Notes under the pieces: model-generated
What the model saw: only the letters and a program-made list of their open reading frames with translations
Databases searched by the model: none
What the model was told of the DNA's origin: nothing
Part shown: positions 1-8,595 of the stretch, in pieces
How the letters are laid out: each line of letters starts with the position of its first letter
How positions within the stretch are numbered: the first letter of the stretch is position 1
Position numbers and translations under genes: made by a program
NCBI GenBank assembly: GCA_963751395.1
Contig: CAVVUC010000002.1
Span: 310,001-374,000 of the forward strand
Source: CAVVUC01 sp963751395
GTDB lineage: Bacteria; Verrucomicrobiota; Verrucomicrobiia; Chthoniobacterales; Chthoniobacteraceae
Direction: 5' to 3'
DNA length: 64,000 nucleotides

Positions 1-1092
1 AATGGACTCGACGGTGGCCATCGCGTGGACTTCGATCCCACCGGCAATGGTTTGTATGTCGCCGGATGGTTCAGCGGCGTGACCGACTTTGATGGTGGAG
101 CGGGCACCTACAATCTCACCAGCACCAACAACGCCGCCGGAACTGCGAGCGACACCTTCATCGCCAAATACAACCGCGACACTGGCGCGTTTCTCTGGGC
201 GCGAGGCTTTGGCGGCACGGTGACGGATCAGACGTTGCAGAACATCACCGCCGGTCTCGCCGTGGACAACACCGGCAACGCCTACGTCACCGGCCAGTTC
301 TATGGAACCGGTGCGACTTTTTACGATGCCAGCGGTCAGCAGGCAGGCGCGCCCACTTGGAACAGCGCCGGGAACAACGACGGCTATGTGATCAAATACG
401 ACCCGAACGGCAACCTCTGGCAGCCCGCACCGCCGGTCATCACCGGCCAGCCGCAAAGCCGCGCGGTCGGCGCAGGTGCAAGCGTCACATTCGGTGTCGC
501 AGCCAGCGGCTTCGCGCCGATGCTCTACCAATGGCAGCGCAATGGCTCGGACATCCCCGGTGCAACGAGCGCGAGCTACGCACTCGTTGGTGCGAGCGTT
601 GCCGCCGATCACGGCGCGCAGTTTACATGCACCGTTTCAAACTACGGCGGCACGGCGACGAGCGGCACGGCGACACTGTCCGTCTTTGGGACACCGATCG
701 AGGCGTGGCGATTCACATGGTTCGGCAGCGCGGACAATTCCGGTAGTGGCGCGGACACTTTTGACTACGATTTCGATGGAATGCCGAATCTCCTCGAATA
801 CGCCCTCGGGATGAATCCGACGCAACCGGGCATCTCTGCACAGCCATTCGCCGGCACCGCAGAGGATCATTTGACGATCACTTTTACAAGAATGCGCGAG
901 GCGACGGACGTCACTTATCGCGTCGAGGCAGCCAGCGACCTGTCAACCGGGTCGTGGATGGAAATCTGGTCCAGCGCGACAATCCCGTATGGCGGCGGTT
1001 CGAACCCGAGCGAGCAGATCACCGTTGCCGACACGCACGCAATCACCGCCAACCCACGCCGTTTCCTGCGGTTGACCATTACGAGGCCCTGA
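1..1092 (+). CDS. Exported beta-propeller/Ig-like protein, 3' part
   Basis: The frame is open from the first base, so the gene begins upstream of the window; the GTG at 25 is only the first internal candidate start. About the first 140 visible residues carry SBBP-like propeller repeats (GNAYVTGQF, AKYNRDTG). Residues about 140-230 form an Ig-like domain (VITGQPQSRAVGAGASVTF, YQWQRNGSDIPGA). The C-terminal part has the DFDGMPNLLEYALGMNP module common at the ends of exported Verrucomicrobiota proteins. The protein stops without a PEP-CTERM tail. It is probably a secreted or surface protein of unknown ligand. It is followed directly by a scrambled patch with dprA and PEP-CTERM pieces, so its own end may have been affected by rearrangement. 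Confidence 0.75.
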   Translation, partial: NGLDGGHRVDFDPTGNGLYVAGWFSGVTDFDGGAGTYNLTSTNNAAGTASDTFIAKYNRDTGAFLWARGFGGTVTDQTLQNITAGLAVDNTGNAYVTGQFYGTGATFYDASGQQAGAPTWNSAGNNDGYVIKYDPNGNLWQPAPPVITGQPQSRAVGAGASVTFGVAASGFAPMLYQWQRNGSDIPGATSASYALVGASVAADHGAQFTCTVSNYGGTATSGTATLSVFGTPIEAWRFTWFGSADNSGSGADTFDYDFDGMPNLLEYALGMNPTQPGISAQPFAGTAEDHLTITFTRMREATDVTYRVEAASDLSTGSWMEIWSSATIPYGGGSNPSEQITVADTHAITANPRRFLRLTITRP

Positions 1093-1120
1093 ATCTTTCA
1101 CACCGGCGCCCTGTGCGGCA

Positions 1121-1305
1121 TTGACCCGCGTATTATAGCTTGCGGTCAGGACCGACACGGAAGCCTGCATCGCCATCAACATGATCCCGAAGATGGGATC
1201 GGTGCGGCTGCGCAAGCTGCTTGAAGTTTATAACAATCCGCAGCGTATTCTGACGGCGGAGCCTGGCGAACTTCGCGTGGTCGATGGCATCGGCAATGAC
1301 ATCGC
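1121..1305 (+). pseudogene. 5' fragment of a second dprA, start codon lost
   Basis: These 185 bases align without gaps to 2404-2588, which covers the leader and first 52 codons of the intact dprA. By eye about 16 positions differ (roughly 91% identity). The ATG of the intact copy (2431) is AGG here. Several differences are synonymous (CTT/CTC, CGT/CGC), others conservative, so the piece looks like a diverged dprA allele and not a fresh local copy. The frame runs on into a PEP-CTERM tail, giving a chimeric reading frame 1181-1504 if the internal ATG at 1181 were used. It is probably not functional. Confidence 0.8.
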
Positions 1306-1504
1306 AAGCGGAGGCGTCGGCTGGGATTTCACCAGCACCGGCCTGGTCTTTCCATCTTTCCTCGCCTTTACCAACGATGCTGGCGTGCCGCTCCGACTGC
1401 CGGGCGGCCCGGTGCCCGTCCCCGAGCCTTCGCCATGGTCTATGCTTGCCGCAGGCACCTTCTCGCTCCTCGCCCTCCGCCGCCGCAAGCGCAATAGTGC
1501 TTAA
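1306..1504 (+). pseudogene. Orphan PEP-CTERM tail joined to the dprA fragment
   Basis: The frame encodes about 65 residues ending in a PEP-CTERM sorting signal: VPEPSP at 1418 on, a hydrophobic stretch (MLAAGTFSLLAL) and an arginine-rich end (RRRKRNSA), then TAA. Such tails are removed by an exosortase after export and belong at the end of a secreted protein. Here the body of the protein is missing and the tail is fused in frame to the start of a dprA copy. It has no start or signal peptide of its own and is best read as a remnant. Confidence 0.7.
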
Positions 1505-1553
1505 CAACTGGGGACACGACCCGATGATTTTGAACTTCGACCTACAGAACAGC

Positions 1554-1988
1554 CTATTCCGCAGCGAGCGGGTTGCACCAATCCAGCCCGGAAAAGCGCG
1601 CGAAGTCACCATCGGTCGAAGCCAGCCTGCAACTGTGCTCCGCCGCAAGCGCGGCGAGATGCGCATCGGTGACGAGATTGCCGACAGCCTGTGCGCTGCG
1701 AAGCATCCGGGCAAACTCAACGCGATGTCGCTCCGTCGGGCCGATGGTGCGGACGCAGGGCAGATCAAGCCATTCCTCAATGTGAGCCAGAGCCTCATCG
1801 AGCGTTAGTGGCTGCGTCATCACACGCGGGTTGGTGGACAGCCGGACGAACGCAGCGAGAACTACCCACGGCAGTGCCACGGGCTCAGAAGCGGAAAGCG
1901 TCGCATCCAACCATGCCCGCGCGGGTTCATGCCGGGCGGAATCGCGAAAGACTGCGTAGATGAGCAGGTTTGCGTCAACCAGGATCAT
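1554..1988 (-). CDS. vapC: PIN-domain toxin, VapC type
   Basis: The 144-residue protein has the PIN layout: MILVDANLLIY with the first acidic residue at D5, a middle helix PWVVLAAFVRLSTNPRV, then VTDAHLAALA and STDGDF carrying the later acidic residues. PIN toxins of VapBC modules are RNases. The usual Glu in the middle helix is Ala, which also occurs in the LLAFLRL subgroup of VapC proteins. The gene lies 12 bases after the small antitoxin-like gene on the same strand, the usual antitoxin-toxin order. The pair sits between two PEP-CTERM remnants, in a rearranged patch. Confidence 0.8.
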   Translation of the reverse strand: MILVDANLLIYAVFRDSARHEPARAWLDATLSASEPVALPWVVLAAFVRLSTNPRVMTQPLTLDEALAHIEEWLDLPCVRTIGPTERHRVEFARMLRSAQAVGNLVTDAHLAALAAEHSCRLASTDGDFARFSGLDWCNPLAAE

Positions 1989-2000
1989 CCCATCGCGCGG

Positions 2001-2198
2001 CTAAAAATCCTCGGACAATTGCCCCAGCTTGTCGGCGTCGATTCCTTCGCGCACGCTTCCAGGATGAGTGCGGATGCGGTACGGCCGGGTCGCAGCATCG
2101 CGGCGAGGCAAACGTGACGTGAGAAAGCGGATCAATTCCTCCTGCTGTGCCACTGGCAGTTTTTCAACGGCGCTTTCGATCTCCGTGAGCGTGCTCAT
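2001..2198 (-). CDS. Antitoxin of the VapBC-type pair
   Basis: Small protein of 65 residues beginning MSTLTEIESAVEKLP, followed by QQEELIRFLTSRL and a polar C-terminal arm ending GQLSEDF. This is typical of short antitoxins placed before PIN toxins; the N-terminal helix pair would dimerise and the arm would block the toxin. I chose the ATG at 2198 because residues encoded upstream (to an ATG at 2240) do not look like the family start. It precedes vapC by 12 bases, so the two are very likely co-transcribed. Confidence 0.65.
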   Translation of the reverse strand: MSTLTEIESAVEKLPVAQQEELIRFLTSRLPRRDAATRPYRIRTHPGSVREGIDADKLGQLSEDF

Positions 2199-2243
2199 GG
2201 GCGAAAGGATAACCACGGTATTCGACGGAATCAATTTCAATCA

Positions 2244-2375
2244 GAGAAAACGCAGGTCGTCGCGCCGGTTCAAGAACCTTCGGCTTGGGCAATACTCGCC
2301 GCGGGCACCGCCTCGCTGCTCGCCCTCCGCCGCCGCAAGCGTGCCTTGCAGCGACGGCTTACCGGCCATCGCTAA
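2244..2375 (+). pseudogene. Second orphan PEP-CTERM tail, just upstream of dprA
   Basis: A short frame reads VAPVQEPSAWAILAAG, then LLALRRRKRA and a basic end before TAA at 2373. It matches the tail at 1418-1504 in layout and partly in DNA sequence (shared CTCGCCCTCCGCCGCCGCAA). No gene body precedes it; the start of the antitoxin gene on the other strand lies where the body should be. It suggests that a PEP-CTERM gene once preceded dprA and was largely replaced by the toxin-antitoxin pair. Confidence 0.65.
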
Positions 2376-2430
2376 CTTTTTCACTTCGTTGTCGCCTGCA
2401 ACATTGACCTGCGTGTTATAGCTTGCGGTC

Positions 2431-3525
2431 ATGACTGACACGGAAGCCTGCATCGCCATCAACATGATCCCGAAGATGGGACCGGTGCGGCTGCGCAAGC
2501 TGCTCGAAGTTTTCAAAAATCCGCAGCGCATTCTGACGGCGAAAGCGGGCGAACTCCGCGCGGTCGATGGCATCGGCAATGACATCGCGGAAACGATCGC
2601 GCGATGGGAGGAGCATGTCGATCTGGCGGCGGAGTTGGAGCGCGTGGCGGAGTTCGGCGCGCACGTCATCACGCAGGAATCGCCAGAGTATCCCCGGCTG
2701 CTGCGCGAGATTCACAATCCGCCGATCGTCCTTTACGTCTGGGGCGAACTGATCGAGCGCGATCAGCACGCCATCGGCATCGTCGGCTCGCGGCAGACGA
2801 GCCATTACGGGCTCGAATGCGCCAAGAAGCTTTCCTACCAGCTCGCGTATGCCGGGATGACGGTCGTTAGCGGGCTGGCGCGCGGCATCGACACCGCGGC
2901 GCATCAAGGCGCGCTTGCCGCCAAAGGCCGCACGGTCGCGGTGCTCGGATCGGGGTTGATCAAGCTGTATCCCGCTGAAAACCAGGCGCTCGCGGAAAAG
3001 ATCGCGGAGTCCGGCGCGGTGGTGACGGAGTTTTCGATGGAGGTAAAGGCCGACACGCAGACATTTCCAATGCGCAACCGGATCGTGAGCGGCTGGGGCT
3101 CCGGCGTGCTCGTCGTCGAGGCCGGCTTGAACAGCGGCGCATTGATCACGGCGGGCCAGGCCATCGACCAGGGGCGCTGCGTGTATGCAGTGCCCGGCCC
3201 GATCGACCGGCCCTCGGCAGCCGGCTCGAACCGCCTCATCCAGCAGGGTGCAAAGCTGGTGATGGGCGCGGGCGACATTCTCGACGAGCTGCAGACATTA
3301 TTCCCCGAAACACCGAAGCTCACGGCCAGTTCGCCGCGCGCCGATCTCCTGAAAGACGACGAGAAACTCGTGTATGACGCCATCAACGACTCCGAAACGG
3401 CGATCGACGAGATCATCGCAAAAACCCGGTTGCCATCGGCGAAAGTGTCCTCTAGCTTGCTCACCCTTGAAATGAAACGCCTCGTAAAACAACTCCCCGG
3501 CCAGCATTTCGTGAAGCTTCTTTAA
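2431..3525 (+). CDS. dprA: DNA-processing protein DprA
   Basis: DprA (364 residues, normal length) loads RecA onto incoming single-stranded DNA during natural transformation. The N-terminal helical part has the helix-hairpin-helix-like MIPKMGPVRLRKLLEVF and AVDGIGNDIA. The Rossmann-type DprA core covers about residues 110-300 with GIVGSRQTSHYG, VVSGLARGIDTAAHQGAL, AVLGSG, FPMRNRIVSGW and GALITAGQAIDQGR. A winged-helix-like C-terminus follows (VYDAINDSETAIDEI). The stop is 2 bases before the topB start, so the two form a transcription unit. A 5' fragment of a second dprA lies 1.3 kb upstream. Confidence 0.95.
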   Translation: MTDTEACIAINMIPKMGPVRLRKLLEVFKNPQRILTAKAGELRAVDGIGNDIAETIARWEEHVDLAAELERVAEFGAHVITQESPEYPRLLREIHNPPIVLYVWGELIERDQHAIGIVGSRQTSHYGLECAKKLSYQLAYAGMTVVSGLARGIDTAAHQGALAAKGRTVAVLGSGLIKLYPAENQALAEKIAESGAVVTEFSMEVKADTQTFPMRNRIVSGWGSGVLVVEAGLNSGALITAGQAIDQGRCVYAVPGPIDRPSAAGSNRLIQQGAKLVMGAGDILDELQTLFPETPKLTASSPRADLLKDDEKLVYDAINDSETAIDEIIAKTRLPSAKVSSSLLTLEMKRLVKQLPGQHFVKLL

Positions 3526-3527
3526 TC

Positions 3528-6098
3528 ATGGGCAAGACTTTAGTCATCGCGGAAAAACCAAGCGTTGCTGCCGATCTGGCGAGAGTTCTCGGCGTGAAAA
3601 AGGACGGCGATCATTTTGAAAGCGACCGCTACGTGGTTTCGTCGGCGGTCGGTCATCTGCTCGAACTCGCCGTGCCGGAGGAGCATGAGATCAAGCGTGG
3701 CAAGTGGAGCATGGACAAGCTGCCTCACTTGCCGCCGGAGTTTGCGCTCGCGCCGATCGAGAGAAACGCGTCGCGTCTGAGTTTGCTCAAGCGCCTGCTC
3801 AAGCGAAAGGACGTGGACGCTATCATCAACGCATGCGACGCCGGGCGGGAAGGGGAGCTGATTTTCCGCAATATCCTCCGGGCAAGCGGCGTGAAGAAGC
3901 CGCTCAAGCGTTTGTGGCTCCAGTCGATGACGCACGAGGCGATCCGCTCGGCGTTCGATCATCTGCGATCCGACGACGAAATGCTCCCGCTCGCCGATGC
4001 CGCCGTGTCGCGCTCGGAATCGGACTGGCTCGTCGGCATCAACTCGACACGCGCGCTGACGGCGTTCAACTCACAGGGCGGCGGGTTTACCAAGACGACG
4101 GCGGGCCGCGTGCAGACGCCGACGCTGGCGATTCTGGTCGAGCGCGAGGAAAAGATTCGCGCCTTCAAGCCGCGCACCTATTGGGAAGTTTTCGGGGATT
4201 TTTCGGTAAGCGCGGGAACCTATCCTGGGCGCTGGTTCGACGACGCTTTCAAAAAAAATGAAGATGAACTTCATCGCGGCTTGCGGCTCGCAGCGCGTTT
4301 GGGAATTGAATTGCCTCTCGTGCAACAGCAGCTAGAGCCTGAATTCGGCTCGCTCTGGGATGAACACAGGTTTGCCCCCCGGTTGTGGCATCGTGAACTC
4401 GCGGATGCGATCAAAGGAAAGTGCTGCGGCAAAAAAGGAACGGTCGAAGAAGAAAAGAAACCCTCCAAAGAAGCGCCTCCGCTGCTCTACGATTTCACGA
4501 CGCTGCAACGTGAAGCCAACTCGCGCCACGGTTTTCCCGCGAAGATGACACTTCAAATCGCGCAGGCACTTTACGAAAAACACAAGGCGCTCACGTATCC
4601 TCGAACCGATTCGCGCTACCTGCCTGAAGATCATCTCGCCACGGCACGCGGCGTGATGGGGAGCTTTGCGGACCAACATCTGGCAGTTCATGCTCGGAAG
4701 GCGGTTGAAAATGGTTGGGTGCGGCCGAACAAGCGGATATTTAACAACGCAAAGGTCAGCGATCACTTCGCAATCGTCCCAACCGGCACCGATCCGCGAA
4801 ATCTCAGTGAACCTGAGGCGAAGATTTTTGATTTGGTTGCTAGGCGATTCATCGCCGTTTTCTATCCGCACGCTGAGTTTGAAACCACTACTCGAATCAC
4901 CACGATTGAAGACGAGAAATTTAAGACCGAGGTGAAAATCATCATCGAGCCGGGCTGGCTCGCTGTATATGGCCGTCGGGCTGGAACTGACGAGAAAAGC
5001 GATAGAGCCATTGCGCCGATTCGAGTCGGTGAGCAGGCGCGCACCGGGGCTGTGGAGGTGAAGGAAAATGAAACCAAACCCCCTCCGCGCTACAACGAAG
5101 GCACGCTGCTCTCCGCGATGGAAGGCGCGGGAAAACTCGTGGATGACGAGGAACTTCGCGAGGCCATGAGCGAGCGCGGCCTCGGCACGCCTGCGACCCG
5201 CGCACAGATCATCGAAGGTCTGCTGCTGGAAGGTTACCTCGTGCGACAGGGACGCGATTTGATCGTTACGGCAAAAGGCATTTCGCTCATCACGCTGCTG
5301 CGCAACCTTCGCGCCGAGGCTCTGACCAAGCCGGAACTCACCGGCGATTGGGAATCGAAACTGCGGCAGATGGAGCGCGGCAAGCTTTCCCGCGCCGCGT
5401 TCATGGACGGGATCCGCTCGCTCACCACCGACATCGTGGAAAAAGTGCGCGGTGGGATGGGCCACGAAGTGAAGGGGAATTTCAAACCGATTGAGGTGAA
5501 ATGCCCCAAGTGCGGCGGCGGTCCGTTCAAGGAGAGCTTCAAGGCATTCGAGTGCGCGAACCCCGAATGCAAACTCATCATCTGGAAGAACATGTCAGGG
5601 CGTGAGCTTGAGCGCGACGAGGTCGTCAAGCTGCTTGCCGAAAAGCGTGTCGGACCGCTCGAAGGTTTCCGAAGCAAGATGGGACGAGCGTTCAACGCTG
5701 TCGTCATGCTCGACGAACAGGAGTGGAGGCAGAAATTCAACTTTGAACAAAACGAGGCGGGAGAAAAAAGTCCCGCGCAGGATTTGTCGCAGGCGAAAAC
5801 GCTTGGAGAAACGGAACACGGCACCGTTGTCGAAACAGACAGCGCGTATTTGTGCGTGCCCGCCAAGGCAGGCGCGAAGCCGATCCGCATGGGCAAGTCG
5901 ATCTGCCAGCGCGCGATTCCACCGGAGCAGGCGCTGAAGATTTTCAGAGACGGCAAGAGCGATTTGCTCCCGCGATTCATCTCGAAAAAAGGCCGTCCTT
6001 TTTCGGCGTATCTCAAACTCGAAGGCAGCAAGGTGACATTCGAGTTCGAGCCTCGCGAGAAGAAGCCCAAATCAACGCCTCAGAAGAAAACCGCTTAA
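3528..6098 (+). CDS. topB: Type IA DNA topoisomerase (topoisomerase III-like)
   Basis: Cuts and passes single DNA strands to relax negative supercoils and separate linked molecules. The Toprim domain opens the protein (TLVIAEKPSVAADLARVLG, with acidic NACDAGREGELIF near residue 105). The central type IA domain has TTAGRVQTPTLAILVERE and the catalytic tyrosine in LTYPRTDSRYL (Tyr about 357). A zinc ribbon follows near residue 659 (CPKCGG ... CANPEC), then a C-terminal topoisomerase repeat with a basic end. Residues about 240-300 hold an unusual insert (see findings). It lies 2 bases after dprA and converges with clpC. Confidence 0.93.
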   Translation: MGKTLVIAEKPSVAADLARVLGVKKDGDHFESDRYVVSSAVGHLLELAVPEEHEIKRGKWSMDKLPHLPPEFALAPIERNASRLSLLKRLLKRKDVDAIINACDAGREGELIFRNILRASGVKKPLKRLWLQSMTHEAIRSAFDHLRSDDEMLPLADAAVSRSESDWLVGINSTRALTAFNSQGGGFTKTTAGRVQTPTLAILVEREEKIRAFKPRTYWEVFGDFSVSAGTYPGRWFDDAFKKNEDELHRGLRLAARLGIELPLVQQQLEPEFGSLWDEHRFAPRLWHRELADAIKGKCCGKKGTVEEEKKPSKEAPPLLYDFTTLQREANSRHGFPAKMTLQIAQALYEKHKALTYPRTDSRYLPEDHLATARGVMGSFADQHLAVHARKAVENGWVRPNKRIFNNAKVSDHFAIVPTGTDPRNLSEPEAKIFDLVARRFIAVFYPHAEFETTTRITTIEDEKFKTEVKIIIEPGWLAVYGRRAGTDEKSDRAIAPIRVGEQARTGAVEVKENETKPPPRYNEGTLLSAMEGAGKLVDDEELREAMSERGLGTPATRAQIIEGLLLEGYLVRQGRDLIVTAKGISLITLLRNLRAEALTKPELTGDWESKLRQMERGKLSRAAFMDGIRSLTTDIVEKVRGGMGHEVKGNFKPIEVKCPKCGGGPFKESFKAFECANPECKLIIWKNMSGRELERDEVVKLLAEKRVGPLEGFRSKMGRAFNAVVMLDEQEWRQKFNFEQNEAGEKSPAQDLSQAKTLGETEHGTVVETDSAYLCVPAKAGAKPIRMGKSICQRAIPPEQALKIFRDGKSDLLPRFISKKGRPFSAYLKLEGSKVTFEFEPREKKPKSTPQKKTA

Positions 6099-6119
6099 GT
6101 CCGGCTTGTTTCTTGTGCG

Positions 6120-8595
6120 TCAACTCGCGCCGGCTGGCTCTGCTTCGGCGGGCGCGTGGAAGACCAGCTTCCCCTTTTCCGCGCTGACGGCGATCTTGTC
6201 GTTCTCCTTCACGTTGCCGCGAAGGATTTCCTCCGCGAGCGGATCTTCGAGATAACGCTCGACGGCGCGGCGCATCGGTCGCGCGCCGTAGGTCGGGTCG
6301 TAGCCTTTTTCGATGAGGAACTCGATCGCGCTCTGGTCGAGCAGGATGTCGATCTCCTTCGCTTTGACGCGGACCGTCGACCTTTTTGACCTCGAGTTCG
6401 ACGATCTTGACGAGGTCGGGCTTGGTGAGCGTGTGGAAGACGATCAGGTCGTCGAGGCGGTTGATGAACTCCGGTTTGAAGACCTGCTTCGCTTCGTCGA
6501 GAATCTTGTCGCGCATCACTTCGTAGTCGCCCTCGTCTTTTGACGCGGCACCGAAGCCGAGGCTGGTCTGCTTCTTGATCAGTCTCCGCGCCGACGTTCG
6601 AGGTCATGATGATGATCGTGTTGCGGAAGTCGATCTTGCGGCCGAGCGAGTCGGTGACCTTGCCCTCTTCCAGAATCTGGAGCAGCAGGTGCATCACGTC
6701 CGGGTGCGCCTTTTCGATTTCGTCGAACAGCACGACGGAGTAGGGACGGCGGCGCACGGCCTCGGAAAGCTGGCCGCCTTCCTCGTAGCCGACGTAGCCG
6801 GGAGGCGAGCCGATCAGGCGCGAGGCGGTGAACTTCTCCATGTATTCCGACATGTCGATCTGGATGAGCGCGTCGCGGTCGCCGAACATGAACTCGGCGA
6901 GCGTCTGGGCCAGGAAGGTTTTTCCGACGCCGGTCGGGCCGAGGAAAATGAACGAGCCGATCGGGCGGCGCGGGTCTTTGAGATCGGCGCGCGAGCGGCG
7001 CAGGGCCTTGCTGATGGCGGTGACGGCTTCGTCCTGGCCGATGACTTTGCCTTTCAAGTCGCTTTCCATCGCAAGAAGTTTCGCCGTTTCCTTCTGCTCC
7101 ATGCGGTTGAGCGGCACGCCGGTCCACTTCGAGACGATGTGCATCATGTCTTCGTCGGTGACGACGACTTCCTTTTCCTCGCCGCTGCTCGCGCCATTCG
7201 GTCAGGATTTGTTCGAGCTTGTCCTTCGCCTGTTTCTCCGTGTCGCGGAGCGCGGCGGCTTTCTCGAAATCCTGCGCCTTGATCGCGCCTTCCTTCTGGC
7301 CGCGGATTTCTTCGATTTCCTGCTCGATGTCTTTCACGTCCGGCGGACGGGTCATCGACGAGATGCGGGCGCGCGCGCCGGCTTCGTCCATCACGTCGAT
7401 CGCCTTGTCGGGCAGGAAGCGGCCGGTGAGATAGCGGTCGGAAAGCTTCACCGCGGCTTCGAGCGCCTCGTCGGTGAAGCGCGCCTTGTGATGCGCTTCG
7501 TATTTCGGGCGCAGCCCCTTCAGAATCTGGATGGCCTCATCGACGCTCGGCGCCTCGACCTTCACGGTCTGGAACCGGCGTTCCAGCGCGGCGTCTTTCT
7601 CGATGTACTTGCGGTACTCGTTCAGCGTGGTCGCGCCGACGCACTGCAGCTCGCCGCGGCTAAGCGCGGGCTTGATGATGTTCGATGCGTCCATCGCGCC
7701 TTCGGCCGAACCCGCGCCGACGATCGTGTGCAGTTCGTCGATGAAAAGGATCACGTTCTTCGAGCGGCGGATTTCGTCCATCACCGCTTTGATGCGCTCC
7801 TCGAACTGGCCGCGATACTTCGTGCCGGCGACCATCAGCGCGAGGTCGAGCGTGATGACTTTCTTGTCGCGCAGAAGCTCCGGCACGTTGCCGGCTGCAA
7901 TCTCCTGCGCGAGCCCTTCGACGATCGCGGTCTTGCCGACGCCGGCTTCGCCGAGCAGCACGGGGTTGTTCTTCGTGCGGCGGCAGAGCATCTGGATGAC
8001 GCGCTCGATTTCGTTCTTGCGCCCGATGACCGGATCGAGCTCGCCTTTCTTCGCCAGTTCGGTGAGATCGCGTCCGAAGGCGCTCAGCGCCGGCGTCTTC
8101 ACGTCCTTCTGCTTCGATTCCATGCGGTGACTCCTGCTCGGCTTCCGGCGGGGTGAAGTTCGGATCGAGTTCCTTCAAAATCTCGTTGCGGGTGCGCTCG
8201 ATATCGACCTCCAGATTCTTCAGCACACGCGCGGCCACGCCTTCGCCTTCGCGCAGCAGGCCGAGCAGGATGTGCTCGGTGCCGACGTAGGAATGGTTCA
8301 GCGACTTCGCTTCCTTGCCCGCGAGCGCGAGCACTTTCTTCACGCGCGGCGTGTAAGGAATGTTGCCGACCATCTTGGTCTCCGGACCGCTGCCGACCTG
8401 TTTCTCGACTTCCATGCGGACGGTCTCGAGGTCGAGGCCCATTTTCTGGAGGACGTTGACCGCGACTCCCTGCCCGAGCTTGATCAGGCCGAGCAGCAGG
8501 TGCTCGGTGCCGACGTAGTTGTGGTTGAAGCGGTCGGCTTCCTTGCGGGCCAGCGCCAAAACCTGTTGAGCTCGTGGGGTAAAGTTATTCATCAT
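6120..8595 (-). CDS. clpC: ClpC AAA+ unfoldase, frame interrupted four times
   Basis: ClpC unfolds substrates, including arginine-phosphorylated proteins, and feeds them to ClpP. All parts are present: two Clp N repeats (FTPRAQQVLALARKEADR), D1 with Walker A GEAGVGKT and Walker B LFIDELHT, a UVR-like middle domain, and D2 with GPTGVGKT, LFDEIEKAH, sensor IIIMTSNVGAE and the C-terminal small domain ending EAEPAGAS. Four single extra bases break the frame, near 8124, 7181, 6583 and 6375. Skipping one base at each gives exactly 823 residues, a normal ClpC length. The ATG at 8595 overlaps the end of mcsB by 11 bases and follows AAGGAAAA. The breaks may be sequence errors, decay or recoding. Confidence 0.85.

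Noticed and set aside
6828..8156. Plus-strand frame of 442 codons opposite clpC
   Set aside because: Antisense shadow of clpC.
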